A stretch of 64,000 nt of DNA, taken from positions 806,001 to 870,000 of the forward strand of contig WUJK01000005.1 in assembly GCA_011317545.1 (NCBI GenBank), in the 5' to 3' direction. The notes under the pieces are model-generated. The model saw only the letters and a list, made by a program, of their open reading frames with translations. It was not told the origin of the DNA and ran no database searches. Position 1 is the first letter of the stretch; each line of letters opens with the position of its first letter. The translations under genes were made by a program, and so were the position numbers. This document shows positions 1 to 12,885 of the stretch, piece by piece. This stretch comes from Coniella vitis. Lineage: Eukaryota; Ascomycota; Sordariomycetes; Diaporthales; Schizoparmaceae.

Positions 1-106
1 AGAGGATGTAAGACTAATGGTAAGCTGAATGTTCTGATGTACTCGTGCAAAAGGCCTCTATTGTAATGTTCTTTGACTGATACACCGGCGCTTTTGCCAT
101 TAATGC

Positions 107-3100
107 CTACCATATCCTGTAATACCATGAGTCAGCTGCATGTATTTCTTCAAACTTATCTGAGTTCTTCAACTTCCACTGTAGACTCTGAACTGTACAT
201 TCCAAGGCCTTATAGTGACGGCTCTGTATTTTTGAGACGAGATTCATGGAAGACCCCAATGCTTCCCTTTTCCCAGAACTGAATTCCCCTTCCCTACTCC
301 GGTCACCCACAGCGGTCGCAAAATCCTGTGCCCACTGTAATATCTGCTTCGACAGAATTGTTATATTCCTCGTGATAGGACCAAGCGTGTCATCTGCATC
401 TGTTGATGGACTAGGCTTCCAAATTACGTCAAATATCATGATGGCCTCTTCTTCGGCTGTTGAACCGTGTTGTTGCAAGATACGGAAGCTCCGCATGATC
501 TCGTCAAGAGATAGACTCCTTCTAAAGTCATCCCGGTACTTGCCATCACTTGAAAACTGAATGTAATATCTAGTCAAGCCGCTCAACACGACCATCCACG
601 AAGGTAGTGAGATATTTTCTTTGCCACGTTCTGTCTCGAGAGGATGGTATGTAACTGTCTCGCCATAGGGTAGCATCTTGTCAATGAACTGTAGTAGGGT
701 CGGCCCATCGCAATATCCAGCATTGTATCCGTGCCACGCGGACGTGAGAATGCTTCCGTCACAGTCTGATTTCGCGCCTGCATTTTGTGCTTGCTTAGTG
801 TCGACCATAGTGAACACATACCTCCCGAAACCAAAGTATGACGCATAATGAATGAAAGACGCATGGGAAGCTTCAAGATTGCTTCGTGCTGATTCAACTC
901 CTGATTTACCGTACAGACGCTTGTAAATCTTCCAAGGAATTAAATACGGTGACAATATGAGTTGCACTGCGTCTCCAATTCTATTCAGTGTCTCGGTTGT
1001 GAAATAATGCCAGTTCTCGATTAGGAAATACAGAATCTGGGACTTGACATGGTATCCGCGGGCACGAAGGTTTCTCTGGCGGAATCCGTATAGGATTTGG
1101 GCAAGACAGATCCTCCCGTATACATCAGAAGTTGAGAAATCTGGCCAAAATGCTTGTAGGGCAGCATATCGTCTTTCGTTACGTCTCAGATAATCCGAGG
1201 TGGTCTTGTGACAGAAAGTTACTCGCCAGAATACGAGATTATCCTCTATATATGGATCGGTGATGAGATCTTCAAGCAATCCCGTGCTGGTTATCTCGAG
1301 CAGGCCTCGAACGAGGCCGTTGATACGTTTCTCAGCCTGCCTTAGCCGTTTGACTGATTCTTCAAATGAGTATGGACGGAGCTCAGTATCAGTAGGGAAC
1401 GCCATATCCACAAGCCCCGGCCCGTCATCACCGGCCAACCAAGATATCGCGAAGGGTGAAATATTGAGTGTTTTCGGAGCGTTGAGCACCAGGAGAAGAA
1501 TCTGGTTCGACCTCTTCTTGTCGATCTCGCTTTTCTCAACGGGCTCTCGCAACTTGTCGTACAAATCGTCAAGTTCGGGCGGGAATTCGTCAACTTTGCG
1601 TTTGAGGTCCTTCACGGAATCGCCATTCCGTAATCCTATCAAGATGTTGTCGAGGACCAGGTAAGCCCACAGGAAGATGCCTTCTGAGTTATTGACAACG
1701 CTAGCGATAACTTCGAAACGTAACGCATCTCTATCCCCGGCCTCTAGTAGCTCAGCTGACTTGTCGCGTTTGAGCTGATTGAGGCAGAAAGTCTCTATGT
1801 CAGGGCGGTTAAGCTCGTGCAAATGGATTGATTGATTCGATGTGAACACATCGTGAAATTCTGGCCACGGTCGCGAGCTGACGAGTAATTTCACCTCTCC
1901 ACTGGTTGTCCATTGGTCAAGCTTGATTGCCAAGACTTCATGCCTTAATCGGTTTCCCTCGAACTCATCCAAACCGTCGATGATGAAGCAAAGGCGATGC
2001 CCCTGAGCTGGTGCCTTTTGTAGTAGTAATTCAAAGGCTTCCTCGATGCGCAGATCACCAAACTTTTCAAACCTTTCCACAAATTGATCGCCCACCGAGT
2101 CGGAATACTTCATGCTGTTCACTTGGTGTGGGAAAACGTCTTCAATGAGGTTTGGACATTGAATCAAAACCTGGAAAAGCAAGGACCTGTAAAGGCCAGA
2201 GAGTGTTCGCTGTGCTGGTGTACCGGCATTCCAGAGGTAGTATTGGCCAAGAATGAGCCGTTTTGGGGCCGCCCATACTCCCAGCATCTCAGTCGTCTTT
2301 CCGTGCCGGCCAATGAATTTCATCAAGGTTGATTTGCCCGATCCGGCCTTGCCTGAGATGTGCATTACACCACTGCCTGTTCTCAGCCAGGTAATGAAGG
2401 CTCGGCGAATCTCTGTCCGAAGTTCAAGCTCTGTATCGCTTGAACTTTCAGAGCCAAAATATGTGCTTAGGGAGCCTGTACTTGATCCAGACTCTTCCGA
2501 CAACTCATCAGACTCCTTGCTCGAACAGCCCGTGCTCGACTCTTCTGCCGAATCGTCAAGCTCCTCTTCAAGAATCCAGCGGCAGGTATCTGGTGTTGCG
2601 TCATGGATTTGATGGCGCCGTGCGTCCATCTCCTCGTATATCAGTTGACGGAGAACGCGGTGCTGTAATGGCAGCTTCTTGCTCAAAGATACCATATCCT
2701 TGATTTGCTGCACAATGTCCCCCAGCATCGAACTCTGGACCCGATCAATCTGATCGCTGACGGTTTGTTCCAGCTTGCTCCGGGCTTCGGCAACTTGCCG
2801 CGCCATGTCCATGCCTAGATCTTTGGTGTCCTCTCTTAGATTGCTCATGTGCATTCTCAAGTCTTTCGTACTCTCTTGGATGTCGTCCATATAAGTCTTG
2901 AGGTCCTCTCTGCAGCCCTGATATTAGCTATCGGAACAAGATAAGCCGATCCTCTCGGTTTCTCACGAGCCATTCCGTAAAATATCAGGACCGCCACTTA
3001 CTGCATCAACAAGGAAACATTCATCAAAATTTGTGATCTGCTTTCCTGCAAATTCTGCCTGAGCTCCTTGACCTTATCTTTCTCTCGCAGGCTCTTCCAC

Positions 3101-3435
3101 TTGGCTTGCAAGCTTTTCCAAAGCGTCCTTCTGCTGCCGGACACGTTCATGCTCTCCAAGAGATCTAGCAGCGTTTGCGCATCTTCTCGACAATCCCCGG
3201 CAAGACGCTTCAGATTCCGCTCAGCCTGCGTCTTGACAGGACTGTGCCCTTGTTCCAGTGAGGTGGTCAGGGCCCTGAGATCAGAGGTGACATCTTCCAG
3301 TCGCGCATTCTCGTCGGTGCTGCCATCTGTGGAGTGGTAAATCTCCACGGTGCCGGTGATGAGTTCCCACGAGAAGTCAATGACGGCCAGAATCGATGAA
3401 ACGAGCCCAAGTGCAGAAATGGGATCCAAAACCAT
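107..3435 (-). CDS. NACHT-domain STAND (NLR-like) protein, two exons
   Basis: This is a predicted signal-transducing P-loop NTPase of the fungal NLR-like class. Exons are 3435-3002 and 2909-107. The 92-nt intron (donor GTAAGT, acceptor TGCAG) keeps frame and gives about 1078 residues. The N-terminus, starting MVLDPISALGLVSSILAVID, is the typical fungal STAND N-terminal (Helo-like) domain. A heptad-like helical stretch and a Ser/Glu-rich linker (about 260-310) follow. The NACHT core shows Walker A GKAGSGKST (about 331-339), Walker B CFIIDGLDEF (about 452-461), and the sensor-like LLVSSRPWPEF (about 486-496). The next region (HKTTSDYLRR near 712) resembles the helical extension common after fungal NACHT domains. 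I see no WD40, ankyrin or TPR repeats at the C-terminus, so the sensor part is absent or unrecognised. Family members act in non-self recognition and cell death; that role is inferred here. The upstream in-frame Met at 3531 was rejected because homologues start at MVLDPIS-type sequence. Confidence 0.88.
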
Positions 3436-6400
3436 TGTGGGCGAGGTGTAGAAAGACTTTGCTTTGGTTTTGACTATGGAATGGACAAAGGTGAGGGTTG
3501 AAATGCGGATGTGTTGTGAATTGTAGCACAAGGCTCAACAGCGTTTGATACTCATTGTGAGGATTTTGCATCGCAGTGGCTGTGTAGAGGAAGTGAGGGG
3601 GAAGTGCACATTTGCCGCATATTGCTGCCTGCATAAGCCACGTTCACTTCGTTCATTGGGTACCATTTTGGTTCTTGACCAGTGAGTGAGGCCTTGACTG
3701 CATGTAGACAGACTGGTGCGATGCGCCCAATCTGGGCTTGGTATAAGTACAACGAGTAAGGAATGCTCCCAGAAGCTCTACATTTTTCCTGTCTTTGCTA
3801 GAGGAGAAACTGATATTGCGAAGATATCAATTCCCATAAGAAGAGAAGTCGGGGAGCACAATGCATATACATGTCATCCAAACAAGTCTTCGCACCAAAT
3901 CTTTCACCAAATATGGATTATCCTTTTTATCCTTGCGGTCAGCTCATCTTGATGCTGATAACGATACGTACTGGAAGAGAGAGATTTCATTTATGATGAG
4001 ATGTTTGGTGTGAGATTGATGATGGACGACAGACGAGTATGCTCGTCTTTACCAATATCCTTGTGAAATATGCATGATATGAAGGATACCTTCAAATCGT
4101 TCTGTAATACCCCAAAATCCCGTGTTCCTTTTTCATGAACCACTGGGCTCGCAGTAAGTTGGCATCACTGCGTCTAAGACGGAAGTGATAACAAGTTTGA
4201 GTAAGCCTTGGGGGACTGGAGCATGCGGGTATAGCAGGGCTAAACGAGGTCATGTGTCTGCCGCCATAGACTTAGGAAACATATCCTGTCTTCGCCGAAC
4301 TGAAGGTCAATACTGACAATGGATGGTCGCACTGCAGGTGACGCGGAGCCTTGGACTGTTTGAATCGGGGTTGTTCCCTTAGATGGAAACGTGACTGGTG
4401 GTGACATATCCCAGGGCGGATATTCTCACGGTCTTTGTATCCATGGAAAATTGCACTTGCCCGGGTATAATGTGATTACGACGACGCCGGGACTATTGTG
4501 CGGTCTACTGGATGTCAACCAATCGGAGATATGGCAAAAGAGTCAGCAGACTGTATTAATTTGACATTGAAAATGGTTACCAGAATGATCAGCACCGCAT
4601 GGGAGGTATCCGCATGCTCGTTCAGCCTCTGGTACATGTTTCCTTCTGGAGACAACATACCTCCATTGCCTGAAGAAGGCTTGGTTCAATAATAACGAAA
4701 AGTAAGACCATAGATCAAGGCAATAAACCTGGGCTAATAGCATTTGGGGAAACAATCGCATCAACAAGTGAGCGCAAAAGCCAGGCTTCGGCTACACTTC
4801 GATCGATCGCGTCTTGAGCATGGCATATCAAACAACTCATCGACTGTCACACAACTTATGCTAGTGGTTTCAGGTATTCCCGGATCTCGGTGACGAGTAT
4901 TACTAGGCAATCACAAGACAAGCTCGTGAAGAGATTAGATGTACAGACTCTGGCCTCGGCGATAGCAGAGCGGTTCAAAGGTTCCGTTAAATTACTATTA
5001 GCACCACTCAAGCTCCGTCTTTCATATGACATTATTGTGTTCTTTGAGCTTACTGGAACATGTTGGTATATGTTAAGCAGTAGTTATTGGGAGTTTAGAG
5101 GTTCTTGCATATCTGCATACTTCTATGAATACTTCAATGGCTCTACTGTTCTTCTATCCTTCAACCGAAAGAATTGCGATCATTTTGTCTAGTAATCTGG
5201 ATCTATCAGCAGAGCCGAATACATTGGACACAAAAACTACTTACGTTCTCCATGGTCATGTCTTTAAGCTGATATGAATTTACGTACATGCTGAAGAATA
5301 TCACACACTGGACCACCTCGATTTCCGTCTAGGATTCGACCATGCCTGATCTCTGCAGCTGGTGTGCCACAAATATTACAAGTCAGGCACGAATTTTCTC
5401 GCACCATTGTCCATCCCTGACCTCTTGTCTCCTCCCTCATTCGCCGTCGTGACTTAGTCCCCTTTCCATAGTGGCAACGCAACCATCCGCTCCAGCCACA
5501 ACCAGAGGTTGAGGGATGTCAGCTTTCACTTTCACAGCGTGAGAACATGCCATTATCCGTGTGCGTTTCTTCTCTTCTGCTTTTGATGCACTGGAAGTCA
5601 GATGGATACAAAGTTTTGTTGATCAGACCCGTTGGTTAGGGTCACTCAAGGATTACTCGCGAACCTTGACATTGAATGATTCATAAATGGCTTCTTCTTC
5701 TTCTTCTTCTTCTTTCAATCGTGGAAACGAATCATTAGACTTGATGTGTGATATCAGGAGGTTTGGTATAGTTTGGTACGACGTACAAGTTCAGGCTGGA
5801 TATATTATGGGCTTGCCTTTCCCTTCTACCCACCAGACAGACCCTTTGACTTGGATTCGGCTATATTTCTCGGCGCTTCTCTAGAGAGTCTAGTTGCATC
5901 ACGAAAGTCAGCTCCTCCGCTATTTTGGAACTCGCGCGGTCCATATCTTCAGTTCGTCTATAATAACGCGTCAAAAACATAAGATATTCGGTTGTCACTC
6001 AACAATGTCTAGCCAGTCTTACGCTGCTCCAACTCTGGGAATGGCCAGTTGTCATACATGCAATTGCATCAACGGAAAACAAGTGGTCGCTTGCGAGTGC
6101 AACGGGAGTTTTATCTATAACAAACGAGATGGAAAGTAAGTCTCGAGAGAAAAAAAGACACCCCGTTGCAAATACCATGCTTCGAAAAGAAATTCTGTCG
6201 ATGGTCAAAAGCCGCATTGGTGGCGACGCCTCGAGCCACCGTGCCGCTAACTTGGCTCGCATAGGCCTCACAAAGATTGCAACGGTTCGGGAGCCAGAAT
6301 AATTGATTGTCCCAATATATTGAAGTCGCGCCCAGGCGCGGGGTGCGCGCCACCGTCTTCACGCCATGAGCCACCGCCGGGCTACCAACGGCTGCTCAAC

Positions 6401-8358
6401 TCTCCGAGTTCTGGAAATTAGAAGGGGGGCCTGGGTACTGCCAGAGAGGCTTGGACGAGCATTCGTGTTCTGAAGGCACCAATTGTGCTCTTTTTAAGTT
6501 CTGGATGAGGGTGGGATGCATCCCATTATATAGTGATACAGTTTCGCACGGTATTTGAGCAACAGCTACCAAAGAATTTTTATTTGCATCACGCTGTTGA
6601 TGGTGGTCCACATTAGCCTTCTTGGACAAAGTAGCCGATTTATTATTATCCTGAGAAAATTGACCAGCAGAATCTATTCATCTAATAGAAATCATGAGTT
6701 ATGCGCGTCACAATGTTGGAGGTCATCTTGTGGTTGATGAGTGTCGAAAAGGATCCTTACGAGCAAGAGTTAAGCACGCTATTTTGTCCAAGATTGTAAC
6801 CGAAAGCGAGTCGCACATTGTTGGCTTTTGCAAGCTGATTCATCGGAGCCCAATGAAGCACAAACTGACAGAAGCCTCCATGATATTGAGGAGTTGTAAG
6901 ACATCCTCGCTCCATCAAGTCGTTGATTTCGGTTATCAAAATTTGGTTCGCCCTCTTTTAGGTAGCCTAGCATTGGCCAGATTCATGATCCGATGGAAGT
7001 AGTCACCGCTTGGGGCAAATCACTGCATCATGTAGTAGTTCCTGTCTTTTGATGACATTCGGACTTCCTTGCCTTGCCGATACACACGTCCTGCGATCTG
7101 CACCATCATGAGGCTTAAGGCCGCTCGGGCTATAGTAACGAGGGAGCCTTGACTTGCTCTCGCTTTGAAAGCCTTGTCAGCTGTGGTCTGCCAAGCAGCT
7201 TTTGGGGCAGATCCTGCGTGGCCGATGGTGCAGTGGCATGTTGTGCTACTCAGCGACCCCTTCAAGTTCCCTAGCACAACCTACACTGATCCCAAGGTTT
7301 GGTCAGAAGCCCACCGTGGAGCGAGTATATTCACTGCCAATGGACCTTTCAGTTCATTACTCAAATGCAGATGGGTAAGAGACAGACATTGCAGACCAGC
7401 ATTCGGCTTTGAACATGGTACTACCGTAAAACTCTCAATACCATGCACGAATATAACGGTTTGGCTCCAAGGATATGGTGCGAGTGGACTAGAACAGAGG
7501 CAGTCTTAGATTGAAATTCAGGAACTCATCTCTACTCCTAGAGGCAGCGTCTACTTGTGTTGAATCAATGGTCATGCGTTTTCCTTTCATATTAGTGAAG
7601 CACAATACTATACTCCGCTTATATCAGCGATGATTATCATTCGGTTTGGAATGTTCATTTTCCGCATATATGTGAAGTTCTCATCCACCCATCCGTCCCT
7701 GATTTACATGTAGATATCTGCGAACATACAGCTTTTCCGTCGACAGTAAAAGCGAATACTGAGTTTCTCTTCATAGCCTCCGGAGTCATTGAATATATTC
7801 CGATCGAGACACAAATGTTTCAATATGTATGTAAGGCTTATCAATAATAATATGCTATATCACTTTTACAGTTTACCACATTATGGGTGCTGAAGGAAAA
7901 GGCTGAGCGGTCTCGATTGGGCAATGAACATCTGCATGCCAAAGGCCATTTTAGGTATGAAAATTGAGATGTAAACAGAATGATAGACCCGATATAACAG
8001 GGTTTTTTGACTGTCTAATTTCTGGAGCTTGTGTGTATGTGATTTCCATTAACGACTCGTAGATCAAACTGTCAAGTGGATAGAAGCTGGCGTGTTTTGT
8101 CACTATTCACATGTAATCTCTTGTCAATTTGGCATGCACTTATAGTGGGTGGTACAGGGATATCCCCGTCAGCAAGGCCTGTCATCGGGCCCAGCTACCG
8201 ACCCCTCAGCCCCTCACCCTGGTCAGTTCGTTCTCCCACTTCGCTTATCCACTCCTGCCCCTACAAGCTGCCATCGCGCCGACGACGACGTTCCATGCAA
8301 AGCGCCAGTTGCCCACTTTCAACAATGAGAGGAGGCCACACGGACTCCTCTGGACAAG
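3436..8358. other. Gene-poor stretch, no gene supported except one weak ORF
   Basis: Nearly 5 kb between the STAND gene and lst8. Open frames here are short (about 115 codons or less), overlap on both strands, and show no recognisable domain. A (CTT)n run lies at about 5692-5715. One small Cys-rich frame at 6005-6136 is listed separately. Composition looks normal, without the CpA loss of the 46-54 kb block. Decayed genes could be present, but none can be named. Confidence 0.6.
6005..6136 (+). CDS. Possible first exon of a small Cys-rich protein (weak)
   Basis: A frame of about 44 codons starts at an ATG in AACAATGTC context and runs to a good donor site (GTAAGT). It encodes a compact Cys cluster of the form CHTCNC followed about 13 residues later by CEC. 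There is no signal peptide. I could not find a convincing second exon, and no family is recognised. It may be a chance frame or a gene relic in this gene-poor region. Confidence 0.2.
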
Positions 8359-9769
8359 ATGTCAGTCATTCTCTGCACGGGTATGTGAGATTCCGGATGC
8401 CCTTCAGAAAGCATCGTTAGCATTCAAAATCCTTCAGAGCGTAGGTGCAGCAAGACCGACTAACGTGGGTGTACTTTGTGTAGCCGGTTATGATCACACA
8501 ATACGGTGCGCTTAAACCTCCCCTTCTAAAGGATCACTCCCACGCGCTCGCTGGCGCGCGCGCTGGCTGCTTTCCCCGATCGAGACGTTCGCGATTCCAA
8601 TTGCCCTCTTCCTCCCAATTGGAAGCAAAGCGTCCCAAACCAAAACATAGAGAAAGACAGGAAGAAGCCAGGCGAAACCGGCAACACCACGTGCTGACAT
8701 GAAGCCCGCCACCTCGGCGCCGCGCCGCATGGAAACAGATTCTGGGAAGCCCTCTCTGGCATCTGCTCGCGCACGATCCAACACCCAGACTCGCAGGTGA
8801 ACCGGCTCTGCATCTCGCCCGACAAGCGCTACCTCGCCGCCGCAGGCCACCACACCGTCAAGCTCTTTGACATCAAGTCGACGAACCCCAACGCGCTGCT
8901 GACGTTTGAGGGTCACACGGGCAACATCACGGGCGTCGCGTTCCACTGCGAGGGCAAGTGGATGGTGACGAGCTCCGAGGACGGCACCGTCAAGATTTGG
9001 GAGACGCGCAGCGGCACCATCCAGCGCAGCTACGACCACGGCAGCCCCGTCACCGACGTCGTCATCCACCCGAACCAGGGCGAGATTATCAGCTGCGATC
9101 GCTCGGGCAGCGTGCGCGTCTGGGACCTCGCTGCCAATAGCTGTAGCCATGAATTGATACCCGAGGAGGACGTGAGCGTCTCAAGCGTCACGGTTGCTAC
9201 AGATGGATCGCTGCTTTGCGCTGCCAATAACAATGTGCGTTTTCTATTTGCCCTCTGTTTATGCCCTCCTGACATCATGATCCCGCCCCTCCCTCTTTTA
9301 ACAAGCTGGGTAGCAAGCTGACAGATGCATCGCCCAAATACTCCAGGGCAACGTATTCGTCTGGTCCCTGATTCAAGCCTTCGAACGCACCGAGCTCCAA
9401 CCCATCACCCACTTCAACGCCCACAAAGAATACATCACCCGCATCCTGCTCTCCCCGGACGTCAAGAAACTTGCAACCTGCTCCGCCGACCACACAGCCA
9501 AAATCTGGGAAGTTGACCCAGACAAAGTCGCGGAGCCGGATGAGAATGGCCAGCTGCGCCCCTTTCCCCTCGAAGCAACCCTGACGGGCCACCAGCGCTG
9601 GGTGTGGGACTGTGCGTTTAGTGCCGACTCGGCCTACCTCGTCACGGCGTGCTCGGATCACTATCCGCGTTTGTGGGAGCTGCATAGTCAGCAGATTATT
9701 CGCCAGTACAATGGCCATCACCGCGGAGTGATTTGTATTGCGCTCAATGACTACTCTGAGGCGCGTTGA
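8359..9769 (+). CDS. lst8: LST8, WD40 subunit of TOR complexes
   Basis: LST8 is the WD40 beta-propeller that binds the TOR kinase domain in both TORC1 and TORC2. Exons are 8359-8380, 8484-8505, 8739-9234 and 9347-9769. Phases agree and give 320 residues, the usual family length. The start reads MSVILCTAGYDHTIRFWEAL, the typical LST8 N-terminus, and is assembled across two 22-nt exons. Seven blade-closing WD-type motifs are visible (IRFWE, VKLFD, VKIWE, VRVWD, VFVWS, AKIWE, PRLWE). The C-terminus ALNDYSEAR also fits the family. The second intron (233 nt) uses a GTGCGC donor and the third GTGCGT, both weaker than the fungal consensus. The gene converges on the SCY1-type gene, 453 nt apart. Function is assigned by family; identity is very secure. 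Confidence 0.95.
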
Positions 9770-10222
9770 TTGCGACAGTATGGTTGGCGACTTCAGCAAT
9801 AGGACCAGAGGATCAGGATGCGAGGAATCATCAGTCAGAGCACATCTGTTAGCCCACGGAGACAGTCTATGAGCGATGGCTTCTGCAGAATTTGTGCTTT
9901 TGAGGTAGCATGGCAGGGCGTATCATGGAGTTTAGTTTAGGATCATGAATGGCCTTGGGTGAAGGACCTAGAGATGATGGACAAATATTCACACATTTTT
10001 GCAATGCCTTGTAGCCATCAAGAATTGTGTCTTTGAGACTTCTTTGCATTAATCGTCCAAACCTTGCAGGGGTAGACCGTAGACCAAGCCTACCGTCCCG
10101 CCACGACTGAATCCAAAACTCCATACTATGTTACATGTTTGAAACAAAATCCAAATTTACCGTCCATGGCTGTGAATAGACATTGCCATATTATATTATA
10201 CCTCTGCGACGAAGTACTGAGG
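9770..10222. other. Convergent intergenic region between lst8 and scy1
   Basis: This region holds the 3' ends of two convergent genes. I see no open frame with support and no repeat; presumably it carries the two 3' UTRs and polyadenylation signals. Confidence 0.6.
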
Positions 10223-12885
10223 CTACCAAGCGTCTCCCCATCCATCCTCCTCAGTCTCTTTAGGCTTCAGGTCAAGCTTTCGGGCCGCCGACGGCTTTGC
10301 TGCCGGCTTCACGGCAGGCTTTTTCTGTGCATTGGGGATCACACTCTTGACGCTCGGCTTACTCAGACCCTTGGGTAGCGCCTTGGTCGCAGTTTTGGCC
10401 TTGGATTGCGCAGCCAGCCATCCAGCAAAGTCTGGTTCTTCCTCGTCTCCACCAAACGGCTTCGAACTTCCACTGCTACCAATGTTGCGACTTGCAGGTT
10501 CCTTCTTGGGGGCAGAAAGGATCGTTGAGGTCGTGGGTACTGTGTCTGTGTCGTTGTCTTCCATATCTTCCATATCTCCCCAGGCATTGGCAGCATCGTC
10601 CTCACCGCCCCACGTCTCCTCGGTGTGACCGTTCCAGCCGTCATCAGCAGCAGCCCACGAGTCAGCGAAAGCCTCGCCACTCGTCGATTCTGGGACTGCC
10701 GATGACTTGACAGCTTGTCCTGGCAGAGTGGGCGCCGAGGAAGTGCTGACGGGAGCAGGACGTTTCGGTTCGTTCGCAAGTGGTGAGCTAGTTGCAGCAT
10801 TCGGCTGGATTTCGCCAGCAGCTTGGGACACCTTGTTGGTGAAGGATGAGATGGCCCAGCCAGCCCAGGAAGCAGCAGACGGTTCCGTGGCAGCTGGGGT
10901 GGCCATGCGTGGTGCGTTGGCACCTGCTTGCTGTGGTGGAATCATAGAGTCTGGCATATCTGCGGCAGCTTTCTTGATCTTTGCAACGTATATATCCATT
11001 GTCTTGACGGCTTGATCGCGAACCAGCTTCTCCTTGTCAATGAGGAGCGGGCAAATTGCTGGCAAGATCCGCAGTGCACAGTCTTCGTCGCTAAAACAGT
11101 CGCCTGTGACAGCAAGAGCCATGAGTGAGGCATTCCGTGCATGTACAAAGGGATCGCGTATAGAGCGTGTAAACGCAGCGATGAGCACTTTGCTCCTCGA
11201 AGATGTTCCCAAGTTTTTGGCAATCTTGCCCAAACATATTGTTGTGTTTGTTCGAATGCCCGGTTGTTCGTCATTTGCGGTCTTGGCAAGGCACTTTAGG
11301 AGCTCCCCGTTGAGGGTCCGATCAGACAGTTTTCCAACTATCACGAGCACTGATTTGAGCGTTTGTTCTCGCACTACTGGTGCCAGGTCCGTGAATCCGG
11401 AAACGAGGTTGGGAAATATCCTGTCGTTGACCACTTTTTGCGATAATCTGTCTATCATGAGATGCAAATTGTCGAGAAGGCATACTCGGATGGCTCTGTC
11501 TGGGTTTTGGAACAGTCTGATCACCACGGGAGTGATCTTTGTATCGAAGTCGTCGTCTGGAAGTTTTGTAGCTATTTTCATGACAACGCTGAACGCCTTG
11601 GCGCCTCCGCCTCCGTATTCGACTGACTTTAGCAATTCTGGCAAGACTTTTTCTTTGAAGAAGTCTTCTGGAAAATCATCCGTGAGTTGGTCAAGGTCGC
11701 TATAGAGTGTGTCAGTGTCATAAGCTGAAAACATCGCTGCCATGTCGCTATAATAACATACTCTAAAAAGGCTTCGCGCTCTGCTGCCGATTTTATACCA
11801 AGATTATCAACGCCTTCGGTCAGTTTGATTAGTGGCGTATCAAAGAACGCGCCGCGCCTGGAGCCTTGCTCTATGAAGTGAGCTACGCTTAGCCGAGATT
11901 TAGGATTGGCATTGACCAGGCGTTTGTAACTTGCTTGCATGCTTGGTGGAATATTCTTGGTCTGGCCTGTCTGCTCGTGTGAGGAATATTCCCCATTGAA
12001 AGACTCGAAGATGAGAACTCCCAAGCCAAACGAATCCACTGCAGAGTGGGGTGCTCTCTTGATAGCCTCCCATCCTGAACGGAGCTCTGGTGGTGAATAT
12101 TTGGCCGAATCGGGAACCAGACTGCCATAATTCTGCCGTACTTGGTCAGTCACGGATAAAAAGCGACACCACGGACCGGACATACATATATGATGGCATC
12201 GTCGTCTTTGATGCTGCTCAGAATCTCGAAGCCGCCCAGTTTCCATTCCCCACTCTCGGAAGTGTAAATGGAGCCAACCCTTATGTTGCCATGGATGGAC
12301 GTGGCCTCGCCGTTGATGAACTTGACAGTTCTCTAGTTTGCAAAATCAGTGCCTGCTCTTTCCAATATGGTATCTGCACAGCATCATACCGCGACAGTAT
12401 GTATACCCCATTTCAACGTCTCGGGGCTTAGGCTCTTCCGCTTGACATGCCAGCGCAGGGGTACCAGGCGTTCCGTCGCAATATAAATGTAGGTGTCGGT
12501 CTGGCGTAGGATCGATCAGTCGCTGTTCCAACCGCTTTGAGAAGGATTATCTTGGAGTACCTCAACCGTATCTAGCACCTTGATAACACCGGGATGTCGT
12601 AACGTGCGCAGTTTCTTGAGGGCGTTCTTGGCCAGGGGCAGGCGAGGTCGGTTCGCGCTAATGTCGAAAGAGAATATGCTGCAGTTTGAGCCGTCTTCCT
12701 AGAGCGCGCTGTTAGTTGGACAAGGCAGCAGAGACAGGAGAATCCAAATGCGCGGCGCTTACTCGTCTGGTTCCGTTGTACAGAGTCCAAATGGACTCAT
12801 CCACGTCAACGACGTCTCCGAAAGTGTATGGGAACGCCGGGCCCTTGGCAATGGCAGAGGCCACAGCCGACTTGAGAAAGTCCAT
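10223..12885 (-). CDS. scy1: SCY1-like pseudokinase with HEAT repeats
   Basis: This is a SCY1/SCYL1-type protein, a catalytically dead kinase fold followed by HEAT repeats, linked to clathrin and COPI membrane trafficking. Six exons on the minus strand (12885-12763, 12698-12561, 12500-12390, 12332-12186, 12132-11762, 11699-10223) join in frame to about 788 residues; introns are 53-64 nt. The N-terminus MDFLKSAVASAIAKGPAFPY and the segment LRHPGVIKVLDTVE are characteristic. Where an active kinase has HRD the sequence has IHGNI, and the DFG region reads GGFEIL, so no catalysis is expected. The HEAT region includes DEDCALRILPAICPLL. A low-complexity linker of Ser, Pro and Asp follows, and the end is EEDGWGDAW, an acidic Trp-containing tail typical of the family. 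The gene is divergent from the PHD-finger gene. Confidence 0.93.

Noticed and set aside
7020..7277. Minus-strand 85-codon frame with Ala/Arg-rich helix-like text
   Set aside because: No recognisable family, no splice partners, and overlapping frames on the other strand; insufficient for a gene or pseudogene call.
8512..9150. 212-codon minus-strand frame
   Set aside because: Antisense shadow of lst8 exon 3 and intron 2; low-complexity Ala/Arg/Val translation.
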